Shown here one piece after another: positions 38,488 to 48,618 of a DNA stretch of 64,000 nucleotides. This DNA comes from Burkholderia territorii. GTDB lineage: Bacteria > Pseudomonadota > Gammaproteobacteria > Burkholderiales > Burkholderiaceae. The stretch lies in assembly GCF_902833055.1 (NCBI RefSeq), contig NZ_CADFEJ010000003.1, positions 248,001-312,000 of the forward strand, read 5' to 3'. Positions within the stretch are counted from its first letter, which is position 1; every line of letters starts with the position of its first letter. A model generated the notes under the pieces. It saw nothing but the letters and a program-made list of their open reading frames with translations. It had not been told where the DNA came from and searched no databases. The position numbers were made by a program, and so were the translations under genes.

Positions 38488-39855
38488 ATGGCACACGACA
38501 TTCAATTCGCCGACGGCGCAGCGCCGTTCTCCCAGACGCAGCAATTCCACGACATCAAGAATGCTGCGCACGAGCACCTGCTGACGCGTATCGAGGAGCT
38601 GGGCGCCGAGTTCGGCCGATGGTCGCGCCAGGCGATCAATCAGTTCGTCGATCTCGAGATCGACAGCTTCGTGCGCCTGCGCCGCATTCCGCTCAACGAG
38701 AACGAGGTGCGCGCGATCGCCGAGGCGTTGACGAAGGAGCTCGCGGGTTTCGGGCCGATCGAGGATCTGCTCGCGGATCCGGCGGTCGAGGACATCCTGA
38801 TCAACGGCTACAACGACGTGTACGTGTCGCGGCACGGGATTCTCGCGAAGCTGCCGGTGCGCTTCACCGACAACGCGCACCTGCTGCGAATCGTGCGCCG
38901 GATCCTCGCGCCGATCGGGCGTCGTCTCGACGAATCGAACCCGATGGTCGACGCGCGGCTGCCCGATGGCGGCCGCGTGAACGTCGTGATCGAGCCGCTG
39001 TCGATCGACGGCCCGATCGTGTCGATCCGGAAATTCCGCAAGGATCCGCTGAAGCCCTCGGACCTGCTCGGCAACGGCACGTACAACGACGAGATCGGCG
39101 CGCTGCTCGAGGCAGCGGTCGAGGCACGTTGCAACGTGCTCGTGTCGGGCGGCACGAGTTCGGGCAAGACGTCGCTGCTCAATGCGCTCGCATTCCACAT
39201 CCCGGAGGCCGAGCGTGTCGTGACGATCGAGGATACGGCGGAGCTGTCGCTGAACCACCCGCACGTCGTGCGGCTCGAAAGCCGCCCGGGCGGATTCGAC
39301 GGTAGCGGCGTCGTGACGATTCGCGACCTGTTGCGCAACACGCTGCGGATGCGTCCGGACCGGATCATCGTCGGCGAAGTGCGCGGCGGTGAAGTGCTCG
39401 AAATGCTGCAGGCCATGAACACGGGCCATGACGGCTCGATGGGCACCGTGCACGCGAGCTCGCCGCGCGAGTGCCTGTACCGGCTCGAGATGCTAGCCGG
39501 TTTCGCCGGCTTCCAGGGCACCGAGTCGAGCCTGCGTCGCCAGATCGCGAATGCGATCGACTTCATCGTGCAGATCGGGCGGCTGTCGAATGGACGCCGC
39601 CGGATTCTGTCGATCACCGAGGTGACGGGGCTGTCCGACAACATCATTGCGACGCAGGAGCTGTATCGCTACGAAGCGCGCGTGACGCCGGAAGGCGAGG
39701 AAGTCGATCACTGGGAATCGCTCGGCATCCATCCGCATTCGCCGAAGCTCGCGCGCTTTCGCCAGACGCTGACGAACGGCGCAATGGGCGGAGGCGGTTT
39801 CGGTGGCGGGTTTGGCGGCGGCGGATTCGGCCGTGGCGGGGGCTTCAATGTATAG
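38488..39855 (+). CDS. cpaF: Tad secretion ATPase CpaF/TadA
   Basis: A 455-residue hexameric type II/IV secretion ATPase that powers Flp extension (and, in some systems, retraction). Walker A is SGGTSSGKTSLLN (about 221-233), the Asp box is TIEDTAELSL, Walker B is DRIIVGEVRGGEVLEML, and the His box TGHDGSMGTVHASS follows. The C-terminus is an unusual Gly/Phe-rich tail (GGGFGGGFGGGGFGRGGGFNV type, about 25 residues). The tadB start overlaps its last codons by 8 bases. Confidence 0.96.
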   Translation: MAHDIQFADGAAPFSQTQQFHDIKNAAHEHLLTRIEELGAEFGRWSRQAINQFVDLEIDSFVRLRRIPLNENEVRAIAEALTKELAGFGPIEDLLADPAVEDILINGYNDVYVSRHGILAKLPVRFTDNAHLLRIVRRILAPIGRRLDESNPMVDARLPDGGRVNVVIEPLSIDGPIVSIRKFRKDPLKPSDLLGNGTYNDEIGALLEAAVEARCNVLVSGGTSSGKTSLLNALAFHIPEAERVVTIEDTAELSLNHPHVVRLESRPGGFDGSGVVTIRDLLRNTLRMRPDRIIVGEVRGGEVLEMLQAMNTGHDGSMGTVHASSPRECLYRLEMLAGFAGFQGTESSLRRQIANAIDFIVQIGRLSNGRRRILSITEVTGLSDNIIATQELYRYEARVTPEGEEVDHWESLGIHPHSPKLARFRQTLTNGAMGGGGFGGGFGGGGFGRGGGFNV

Positions 39856-40840
39856 CGCGATGATCTGGGTGCTCGCGGTCGCGATGCTGTGCGTGGCATC
39901 GGCACTGATGCTGTGGCGACATGCGGAGACCCGGCGCGTGCGCACCGATGCGAAGCGCTTCATCGACAGTCGGCTCGAACCCGGCGTACGCGCGGCGGCA
40001 CCGGCCGCACGATCGGCGGCATCCGCTGCGTCACGGGCCGCGCCGTCGTCCGATGGCGCGCGCCATGCCGCGTCTCGTGCTTTCTGGGTGCACTGGTACG
40101 CGCTCGCAACGGAATATCTGGCCAACCTCGTGAATCGTGCGGGGATCGAAGGCGCGCGCGGCAAGGCGATCGCCGCGCTGGCCGTTCTCGTCGCGGTTGC
40201 CGCGATCGCGGGCAGCCACGGCGGCGCACTCGCGTGCTTCGCGGCGCTTGCGTGCGGCGGCGCGATCTTCGGCGTCTGGCTCGCGTCGCGGATTCAGAAG
40301 CGACGACTGAAAATCGTCCGGCAGATTCCGTCGTTTCTCGACGGGATCGTGCGACTCGTGACGCTCGGCAACAGCGTGCCGGCCGCGTTCCAGGCCGCGC
40401 TGCTGACGACGGAGGAGCCGCTGCGGGGGTGTCTCGACCACGTGTCGCGGATGCTGCGCACGGGTGTCGAGATCGATCGCGCAATGCTCCACATCGCCAG
40501 GATCTACCGGACCGAGGAGTTCGAACTGCTCGGATCGGTACTGCGGTTGTCGGTCAAGTACGGCGGTCGCGCGGACGTCATGCTCGAACGCATGGCCGTG
40601 TTCATGCGCGATCTGGAGCAAGCGGAGCGCGAGCTGACGGCGATGTCGGCGGAGACGCGGCTGTCGGCATTCGTGCTCGTGATGTTGCCCATCGGGATCG
40701 GCAGTTTCGTGGTGATGACCAATCCGAAGTACCTGTCAGGGATGTGGAACGACCCGAGCGGACGCATGCTGCTCATGTTCGCGTTCCTTGCCCAGGTTGC
40801 GGGTAGTGTATGGCTGTATCGAATGGCTCGACTCAGGTGA
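39848..40840 (+). CDS. tadB: Tad inner-membrane platform protein TadB
   Basis: A 330-residue T2SSF-domain membrane protein with an N-terminal helix, a central pair of helices (about 100-150), the cytoplasmic F domain (IPSFLDGIVRLVTLGNSVPAAFQAAL) and C-terminal helices. With TadC it forms the inner-membrane platform that the CpaF motor rotates or gates. The ATG at 39848 overlaps the cpaF stop. A longer frame reads the Gly-rich cpaF tail in another frame and is not meaningful. Confidence 0.93.
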   Translation: MYSAMIWVLAVAMLCVASALMLWRHAETRRVRTDAKRFIDSRLEPGVRAAAPAARSAASAASRAAPSSDGARHAASRAFWVHWYALATEYLANLVNRAGIEGARGKAIAALAVLVAVAAIAGSHGGALACFAALACGGAIFGVWLASRIQKRRLKIVRQIPSFLDGIVRLVTLGNSVPAAFQAALLTTEEPLRGCLDHVSRMLRTGVEIDRAMLHIARIYRTEEFELLGSVLRLSVKYGGRADVMLERMAVFMRDLEQAERELTAMSAETRLSAFVLVMLPIGIGSFVVMTNPKYLSGMWNDPSGRMLLMFAFLAQVAGSVWLYRMARLR

Positions 40841-40844
40841 TGCG

Positions 40845-41840
40845 ATGACGGCAACCCAGATCGGATCGATCGCGCTGGCGCTTGGCGCGCTAGGCGTGCT
40901 GCTGCTTGGAATGATCGCGTTGTTGCGCGCGAGCGCCGCGTCGCGTGCGGAACGTGCGTTGGCCGATGCGCTCGATCAGCGCATGGCGGCGCTGGAGGCA
41001 GCCAAGGCGCGGGGTGCAGCGGACGATGTTCCGTCCGTGAAACCGGACACTCGCGGGCGCGAGCGCATCGAGCGCATGCTCGCGCGATTCTCGGCGACGG
41101 GTATGCGCTGGCTCGATACCGGGTTCGGCAAGCACATCGTCGCGGACGAGGATCGCCGTCTGCTCGAGCAATGCGGTTACGTCGACGCGCGTACGCGCGG
41201 TCTGTTCCTGATCGCGCGGATTGCATGCGCGATCGCATTGCCGTTGCTGTTCGCGATCTTCGCGAGTGGACGGGTGGCAGGCGGATCCTGGATGATCGGC
41301 ATGTTCGCCGCATTCGGGCTCGGCTTCATGTTGCCGAAGTTCTACCTTCGGCGTCGTGCCGCCGCACGGCGCCAGAGTGTCATCGACGAACTGCCGTTGC
41401 TCGTCGACATGCTGCGGTTGTTGCAAGGCGTCGGGTTGTCACTCGATCAAAGCCTGCAGGTCGTGACGAACGATTTCCGCGGGATGATGCCGGTGCTGTC
41501 GTCGGAGGTCGGGATCGCGCAGCGTCAATTCGCGGCGGGCCGCACACGCGAGCAGTCGATGCAAAGGTTGTCGAGCGGATTCGACAACGAGGACTTGCGC
41601 GCGATCGCGCGGCTGATGGTGCAGGTCGACAAGCATGGCGGCGCGGTGCAGGAGCCGCTCAAGCAGTTCGGCGACCGGCTTCGGGAAACGCGTCGCGCGA
41701 TGCTGCGCGACCGGATCGGTCGGCTGACCGTGAAGATGACCGGTGTGATGGTGGTCACATTGCTGCCCGCGCTGCTGATCGTGACGGCCGGGCCGGGGTT
41801 GTTGGCCGTGATGCGCGCGCTGACGGCGCACCATCATTGA
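40845..41840 (+). CDS. tadC: Tad inner-membrane platform protein TadC
   Basis: A 331-residue partner of TadB with the same T2SSF domain (VIDELPLLVDMLRLLQGVGLSLDQSLQVV) and transmembrane helices near residues 5-27, 120-165 and 295-325. It starts 4 bases after tadB and is followed by tadD after 18 bases, so all are translated from one message. Confidence 0.93.
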   Translation: MTATQIGSIALALGALGVLLLGMIALLRASAASRAERALADALDQRMAALEAAKARGAADDVPSVKPDTRGRERIERMLARFSATGMRWLDTGFGKHIVADEDRRLLEQCGYVDARTRGLFLIARIACAIALPLLFAIFASGRVAGGSWMIGMFAAFGLGFMLPKFYLRRRAAARRQSVIDELPLLVDMLRLLQGVGLSLDQSLQVVTNDFRGMMPVLSSEVGIAQRQFAAGRTREQSMQRLSSGFDNEDLRAIARLMVQVDKHGGAVQEPLKQFGDRLRETRRAMLRDRIGRLTVKMTGVMVVTLLPALLIVTAGPGLLAVMRALTAHHH

Positions 41841-41858
41841 TGGACGGAAGGAAGGACG

Positions 41859-42701
41859 ATGAAGCGGATCAGCGAAATGGCGGGGCGCGCAGGCATGGTG
41901 GCGGTGGTCGCGCTGCTGGGCGCATGCGCGACCAAGGAAGGCGGGTACGGTGTGAACGCGCAGGCAGAACGGGCGGCGCTGATTCAGGCTGCCGACCAGA
42001 AGCAGGCGGTGCCGGATACGCCCGCGATGTATCTCGGCCTGATCCAGCGCATGCAGGCGCAGGGCCTCTATTACGCATCGCTCGCGCACATCGACGCTTA
42101 TGACAAGGCCTACGGCGTGTCGCCGGACACGATTCTGCTGCGCGCGGACGCGCTGCGGATGACCGACCAGCCGGCCGCCAGCGCGGCCGCGTACACGCAG
42201 TTGCTGAAGACGCCGCTCGCCGCGCGCGGTTATCGGGGGCTGGGATTGATCGCCGGTGCGGCCGGCGATTTCGGCCAGGCTGTGCAGGCGCTGACGCAGG
42301 CATCGGAGCTTGCGCCGACCGACGCGTCGCTGCTCTCCGATCTCGCGTATGCGAAATTGCGCAACGGCGATGTGGTCGGCGCGCGGGTGCCGTTGATGAA
42401 GGCGGCGGAGCTGGATCAACGCAATCCGAAGATCGTCAGCAACCTCGCGCTGTATCTGCTCGCTGCCGGACGCACACAGGATGCGCAGCGACTGATGAAC
42501 CAGCAGCGTCTGCCGGCGGATATCCGCAAGGACATCCTTGGTGATGCCGCAAAGATCGCGGCGGCGGCACGTGCGCAACAGCGTGCGGTCGCGACGCCGC
42601 CGGTGGTGTCGCGGCGCGCCGCGACCGCGCCGATCACGCCGATGGCGAACAATTTCGGCTATGACCAGACCGTGCCGCTGCTGCAACGGTTTGCACAATG
42701 A
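41859..42701 (+). CDS. tadD: TPR-repeat lipoprotein TadD
   Basis: A 280-residue lipoprotein (lipobox LGAC, Cys23) with tetratricopeptide-like repeats (about 55-230; for example AARGYRGLGLIAGAAGDFGQAV and LLSDLAYAKLRNGDVVGARV). TadD is the pilotin-like factor of Tad systems that helps secretin assembly. The C-terminus ends in an Ala/Pro-rich segment. It sits in the tad operon 25 bases before the DUF3613 gene. Confidence 0.9.
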   Translation: MKRISEMAGRAGMVAVVALLGACATKEGGYGVNAQAERAALIQAADQKQAVPDTPAMYLGLIQRMQAQGLYYASLAHIDAYDKAYGVSPDTILLRADALRMTDQPAASAAAYTQLLKTPLAARGYRGLGLIAGAAGDFGQAVQALTQASELAPTDASLLSDLAYAKLRNGDVVGARVPLMKAAELDQRNPKIVSNLALYLLAAGRTQDAQRLMNQQRLPADIRKDILGDAAKIAAAARAQQRAVATPPVVSRRAATAPITPMANNFGYDQTVPLLQRFAQ

Positions 42702-42726
42702 ACAGAACGAACAGGCGGGGAACGAC

Positions 42727-43053
42727 ATGAACAACAACGATCGTCGGAACATGCGTGCAGGGCGGATGGCAATGCTTGCTGCGATTGCCTGCGTCGCGCT
42801 GGGAACCGTCACCGCGTACGCACAGCAGGATACGGCGCCGGTTGCGTCCGACGTGGGGCGCTCGACCCGGGGCTGGCTCACGATGCAGGGCGAAAACCGC
42901 GCGGCAGCTCCGACGCAACCGTTGCTCGGCGACGTCGCGTCGTTGGTCTACCAGCGTTATCTCGATTCTTTCAAGAACAAGATTCCCGAGTCGATGAGCA
43001 CGCAGCTCGGCTCGTCCGGTGGCATGTCGGGTAACGGACAGGGTGCGCAATAA
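42727..43053 (+). CDS. Small secreted DUF3613 protein of the tad cluster
   Basis: A 108-residue protein with a signal peptide (MLAAIACVALGTVTAYA, cleavage near residue 32). The mature part contains GRSTRGWLTMQGENRAA and LVYQRYLDSFKNKIPESM, matching the DUF3613 family found almost only in betaproteobacterial tad loci. Function unknown. It lies five bases before TadG, so it is likely a periplasmic accessory of pilus assembly. Confidence 0.85.
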   Translation: MNNNDRRNMRAGRMAMLAAIACVALGTVTAYAQQDTAPVASDVGRSTRGWLTMQGENRAAAPTQPLLGDVASLVYQRYLDSFKNKIPESMSTQLGSSGGMSGNGQGAQ

Positions 43054-43058
43054 GCGAA

Positions 43059-45077
43059 ATGGCGATGCGCGCAGATCAATCACGGATGGGCCCGCGACAC
43101 GGCAGCGGCGCGCCGGCGGGAACGCGTCAGCGCGGCTCCATCGCGATCATGGCGGCGATCTGGCTGTCGGTTGCCGTCATCGTGCTGAGCGGGATCGATA
43201 TCGGCCGCTTTTATTCCGAACGGCGCCATATGCAGGCGGCCGCCGATCTGGCCGCGCTGTCGTCGGTGATGAAGGCCAGCGCGGATACGACGTGCTCGGC
43301 GGCGAAGACCGCAGCCCAGCAGGTCGCGAGCCCTACCGCGAATTCCGTACCGGCAAACGCCACCATTTCCGTGACATGCGGTGTGTGGGCTGCACCTCAA
43401 ACCAGCGGCGGTGCCGCGACGTTTACGCCGACCGCCGGCGATCCGCTCAACGGTCAATGCGGCGGCTTGTCGGCAGGACCGGCCGGATCAACGACCGGCC
43501 AGTCGGCCAATGCCGTGTGCGTGAGCGTTTCCGAACCGGTGAACGGCTTTTTCCGCGGCATGAAGACGATCAGTGCGTCGGCCATGGCGAAAAGCACACC
43601 GACCGATACGTTTACGCTGACGACGTCGCTCGCCGCGTTGAATGGCGGGCTGGCCAATCAATTGCTGCAGACGCTGACCGGTTCGCCCAAGGCATTGAGC
43701 CTCAACGCTGTCGACTACCAGGGGCTGGCGCAGGTCAACCTGAAGCTGGCAGGCATTCTCGCCAATTTGCCGGTGGGCTCGAGCACGGCCGTGCTGAACG
43801 GCTCCGTGACGCTTGGCCAGTTGGCCAACGCACTGGTGCAGGCGGCGACCCAACAGAACGTCGTGGGCGCGAACCTCAACGTGCTGAACGCGATCAGCGC
43901 TGCGCTTTGCTCCGGCACTGTCTGCGGCGGACCGCAGATCGCGCTCAATCAGCTGGTTTCCGCCGCAGTGGCCAATGGAAGCTCCGCCGTCGACGCCAGC
44001 GTCAACGCGCTCGGTTTGTTGTCGACCGCGCTTCAGGTCGCGAACGGCACGAATCCCATTGCCATCCCGAGCATCACGGTCCAGACGCCGACCGCGCTCG
44101 CGCCGCTGTTGAACGCGACGGTGTCGGGCTCCGTCACACTCGCCGGAATGCCGCCGGCCACCGCCAGCGGGCCGCCCGGGCCGTCGAATTGCGGGACGTC
44201 GAATTGCTTGACCAATACGTCGACCACGCAAGGGAACGTGTTCCTGAACACGTCGATTTCGTTGCTGTCGACATGCTCCAACGGTTCCCTGGTCTATCCG
44301 GGCGGCACCTGCCCGTCGGGCAAGCCGACGCCGCTGGCCGCCGTGCAACTGCCGATCACCGCGTATGTCGCGCCGGCGAAGGCCGGGCTCGCCTCGGTCA
44401 CCTGTTCCGCGAACGGCACGAAGAGCGCGACGGTGAACGTGCAGACCGGGGTGGTCGCCGTCTATCTGGGCGGGGGACCCAATACGCCGATCAATCTCAA
44501 TGCCCCGAGCGGATACACGCCGAGCACCGCAACGCCGCTCACGCTGGTGTCCGTCAACTTGCAGAGTCTGCTCAATCTGTTGAACCTCGGTGGATTGGTT
44601 TCCGGGCTGACGACGTTGATCAAGGTCGCGACCTTGGGTGTCCTCGATCTGACCGATATCTCGATCAACATCAAATTGACGCCCGGGCAGTTGACGATTC
44701 CCGTCGCCAATCAAAGTCCGACGCCGCTGACGTTCACCTATCCCGGCAGTCCGGCATCACCGTACATGCTGAGCGCAGGAACCGATCAGCTTCTGTCGCC
44801 CGCGGTTCAAAGTGCCCTCAACAGTGGCCTGTCGGTGCAGTTGACGGCGGACAGCGGCCTGCTTGCGGCGCTCGGCATTGTTTTAACGCCAGTGTTGGAT
44901 GTCGTGCTCGGGCCTATTTTGTCCGCGCTGGGCGCGACGCTCGTTCCGCTCCTGCTGCAGCCGATCGACTCCCTGCTGACTTCGGTCACCGGCTTGCTCG
45001 GTTTGAGTCTGGGGAACGCCTATGTCACGAATACACCGGACTCGATCAAATGCGGCAACCCGATGCTTGTGCAATGA
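43059..45077 (+). CDS. tadG: TadG-like membrane-anchored pilus protein
   Basis: A 672-residue protein with one N-terminal transmembrane helix in RGSIAIMAAIWLSVAVIVLSG followed by IDIGRFYSERRHMQAAADLAA. This is the typical TadG/DUF2134 start, where the Gly-Ser mimics a pseudopilin processing site. The rest is a long extracytoplasmic region rich in Leu, Thr, Gly and Asn, with possible beta-solenoid character, ending in KCGNPMLVQ. No von Willebrand A motif (DxSxS) is evident. Last structural gene of the cluster. Confidence 0.85.
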   Translation: MAMRADQSRMGPRHGSGAPAGTRQRGSIAIMAAIWLSVAVIVLSGIDIGRFYSERRHMQAAADLAALSSVMKASADTTCSAAKTAAQQVASPTANSVPANATISVTCGVWAAPQTSGGAATFTPTAGDPLNGQCGGLSAGPAGSTTGQSANAVCVSVSEPVNGFFRGMKTISASAMAKSTPTDTFTLTTSLAALNGGLANQLLQTLTGSPKALSLNAVDYQGLAQVNLKLAGILANLPVGSSTAVLNGSVTLGQLANALVQAATQQNVVGANLNVLNAISAALCSGTVCGGPQIALNQLVSAAVANGSSAVDASVNALGLLSTALQVANGTNPIAIPSITVQTPTALAPLLNATVSGSVTLAGMPPATASGPPGPSNCGTSNCLTNTSTTQGNVFLNTSISLLSTCSNGSLVYPGGTCPSGKPTPLAAVQLPITAYVAPAKAGLASVTCSANGTKSATVNVQTGVVAVYLGGGPNTPINLNAPSGYTPSTATPLTLVSVNLQSLLNLLNLGGLVSGLTTLIKVATLGVLDLTDISINIKLTPGQLTIPVANQSPTPLTFTYPGSPASPYMLSAGTDQLLSPAVQSALNSGLSVQLTADSGLLAALGIVLTPVLDVVLGPILSALGATLVPLLLQPIDSLLTSVTGLLGLSLGNAYVTNTPDSIKCGNPMLVQ

Positions 45078-45184
45078 ACACCGCCGCATCCGCTTGTGTC
45101 GGGCGCACGGGCGGCACCTTGGCCGATGCCCCGCGCTTGCCTCGCAATGCCGCATCACCCGTCAATAACCGTAGCTGCACCTGA

Positions 45185-46579
<1,395 letters not shown>

Positions 46580-46634
46580 TTAATGAGATAAAATCGCGCT
46601 GAATTACAACGACACGGGCGGGGAATTGAAATTC

Positions 46635-47342
46635 ATGAGCCATATGACGAGGTTGGGGCGGGCGTGTGTGTTGCTCGCCGTGATGGGAGGCGTGCAGGGC
46701 GCGTTCGCGCAGGGATTGGCCGGCAATGCATCGCCGGCGGTGCAGCAGGCATCGGCGCCGGTGGCGACGATTCCGGTGATCGATCAACAGGTGCAGACCT
46801 CGATGCAGCCGCAGGCGGGCGAGACGACCGGCCAGAGCACGGTCGACGAACTGCAGCGCCAGATCCAGGCGCATTCGCTGACGGAGATGCGCACCAGTTA
46901 TAACGGCAGCTACGGCGCGAGCCTGCTGTTCAGCGTGAAGGACGGTTCCTATTTCGTCGCGCTGTTCCAGCAGAAGGCGTTCTGGCGCGTGATCAAGACG
47001 TACGACGAAACGCGGGCGGAAGCGATCTACCGCGATTTCTCGCGGCAGGCGGAGCGGTTGGCGGTCAACGAGTTGCGTGCGGCGAAGCTGGAATCGCAGA
47101 AGGCGCAGATGGACCGGCAGATCGAAGTCACGCAGGAACGCGCGCGGCGCTTGCAGGCGGACATCTCGATCGCACGCGAGCAACAGGCGGCCGTCGCGGA
47201 TCGCCAGAAGAGCGTTCGCACCGAAACGGCGGCGTTGCAGGCGCAACAGGCGCAGCTTCAGTCGCAATTGCGCGCATTGCAGCAGCAGGTCCGTTCGCTG
47301 CAGCGCGAGGCCGACGCGGGCTTGCCGACGGCGTCACACTGA
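46635..47342 (+). CDS. DUF2968 family exported coiled-coil protein
   Basis: A 235-residue protein with a signal peptide (about 1-26, ending GAFAQG). A conserved DUF2968 segment (STVDELQRQIQAHSLTEMRT, FSVKDGSYFVALFQQKAFWR) is followed by a long Gln/Arg/Ala coiled coil (about 140-228). The start is uncertain between TTG 46626 and ATG 46635 or 46644; a GGGCGGGG run precedes them. The family is restricted to Burkholderiaceae and has no known function. It may be an outlying member of the tad region or an independent gene; a strong terminator follows. Confidence 0.85.
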   Translation: MSHMTRLGRACVLLAVMGGVQGAFAQGLAGNASPAVQQASAPVATIPVIDQQVQTSMQPQAGETTGQSTVDELQRQIQAHSLTEMRTSYNGSYGASLLFSVKDGSYFVALFQQKAFWRVIKTYDETRAEAIYRDFSRQAERLAVNELRAAKLESQKAQMDRQIEVTQERARRLQADISIAREQQAAVADRQKSVRTETAALQAQQAQLQSQLRALQQQVRSLQREADAGLPTASH

Positions 47343-47393
47343 GCGATCGCGGGCACGGCCGGTGCGGCGACATGCCGCGCCGACCCACCGGAA

Positions 47394-47423
47394 AAAAGGG
47401 CAAGCCACCTGGCTTGCCCTTTT
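47394..47423. terminator. Bidirectional terminator between DUF2968 gene and hfq2
   Basis: AAAAGGGCAAGCC and GGCTTGCCCTTTT form a perfect 13-bp stem with loop ACCT, between convergent genes. Confidence 0.93.
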
Positions 47424-47426
47424 GTT

Positions 47427-48017
47427 TTACTGGCCGTCCGGCACGATTCGCCGGCGCCGCGTGACGATCACCGGCCCGTTGCTGCCGCGTGCGTCGGACG
47501 GCGACGTGTTGCCCGATGCGTCGCCGGCATCGCGCGGCGCGCCGTAGCTTTCGCGCGGGGCGCCATAGCCTTCGCGGGGCTCGCGCGGCGCGCCATAACC
47601 CTCGCGCGGTTCACGCGAGCCATAGCCTTCGCGCGGTTCACGGGAACCGTAACCTTCGCGCGGTTCGCGCGAACCGTAGCCGCCGTCGCCGCGCGATTCG
47701 CGTGCGCCGCCGTGCGAGCCGTACGGGCTGTGGCCGCCGCCTTCACGGCCGCCCGGCCGACCGCCGGTACGCGGGCCGCGCGGGCCGCCGCCGCCCGGGC
47801 GCGAGCCACCGGTGTCGAGCTGGATCGTGGAAATCGCACGCTTGTAGATGCCTTGCAGACCCACGGGGGTGCGCAGCATCACCAGGTACTGGTCGAACGA
47901 CTCGATACACCCCGTCAGACGAATGCCGTTGACGAGATAGATTTCAACACGCTTACGTTCCTTGCGCGCCGAATTGATGAAGTCGTTTTGCGGATGGGAT
48001 TCTGCGGGATTGGCCAT
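47427..48017 (-). CDS. hfq2: Second Hfq RNA chaperone with long repeat tail
   Basis: A 196-residue Sm-like RNA chaperone. Residues 1-72 are the Hfq core: [39 protein letters not shown] and the Sm2-type IYKRAIST. The remaining 124 residues are a Gly/Arg-rich, presumably disordered tail with a 9-residue repeat (GYGSREPRE and variants, about 130-180). It is encoded by 27-bp near-tandem units around 47570-47690. Burkholderia cenocepacia is known to have two Hfq proteins, and this long form corresponds to Hfq2. The start at 48017 gives the family N-terminus. It should pair sRNAs with mRNAs; the tail may aid binding or condensation. Confidence 0.92.
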   Translation of the reverse strand: MANPAESHPQNDFINSARKERKRVEIYLVNGIRLTGCIESFDQYLVMLRTPVGLQGIYKRAISTIQLDTGGSRPGGGGPRGPRTGGRPGGREGGGHSPYGSHGGARESRGDGGYGSREPREGYGSREPREGYGSREPREGYGAPREPREGYGAPRESYGAPRDAGDASGNTSPSDARGSNGPVIVTRRRRIVPDGQ

Positions 48018-48309
48018 TGAGGTGCGGCAGGAGCCTGCGTCAGAGAATATGTTGTGCGTGTGCGGCGGATTGCCCACCAAGCATTTGGCGGGATTTTACC
48101 CTGTTCGTTCCGCCAGTGCGCGGTCGCGATTGTGTCGAACCGTAACCCACTATAGACGCTCCCGTGCATTTTCGCGATTCGGTCGAATGGCTAGTGCCGT
48201 TTCGTTACGTCGCGTTACGACTCTCGCAACGGCGTAGCACCTGGCGGCGCGCGGTGCGATTACATTCGACGCGCATGCCGGGCTGGCCGGCGGATCCGGG
48301 AATGGGAAC

Positions 48310-48591
48310 ATGAACAAGAGGGGATTGGCGGTGTGGATCGGGAGTGTGGCGTTGCTCGCTTCCGGCAGTGCAATGGCGGGGCACGTCGACCTGTCGGTGG
48401 GCATCGGCGTGCCGGTCGCACCGGTCTATGCAGAGCCGGCACCGGTCTATGTGGCGCCGCAGCCGGCCGTGGTCGCCTATCCGGGCTACGGATACGGCTA
48501 CTACGGCGACGAGGACGACGACGGCTACCGGAGATGGCGCAAGCACTATTACAAACATTGGCGCAAGCATCACGACGATGACGACGATTGA
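48310..48591 (+). CDS. Small secreted PXPV-type protein with acidic/His tail
   Basis: A 93-residue protein with a signal peptide (ending GSAMA, about residue 23) and short PXPV-like repeats (GVPVAPVYAEPAPVYVAP). A Gly-Tyr stretch (YPGYGYGYYG) and a C-terminus of alternating acid, Arg/Lys/His and Tyr (KHYYKHWRKHHDDDDD) follow. PXPV-repeat proteins are common in Burkholderia with unknown function; the Asp/His tail could bind metal. GTTACG direct repeats lie about 100 bases upstream. Confidence 0.85.
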   Translation: MNKRGLAVWIGSVALLASGSAMAGHVDLSVGIGVPVAPVYAEPAPVYVAPQPAVVAYPGYGYGYYGDEDDDGYRRWRKHYYKHWRKHHDDDDD

Positions 48592-48618
48592 GCGCGACGT
48601 GCGCGGCACCGGCTGCGA

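Noticed and set aside
48242-48258. Sigma-54 promoter before the PXPV gene (TGGCGG..GTGC)
   Set aside because: GG to GC distance is 11 rather than 10 bases and the -12 element lacks TTGC.
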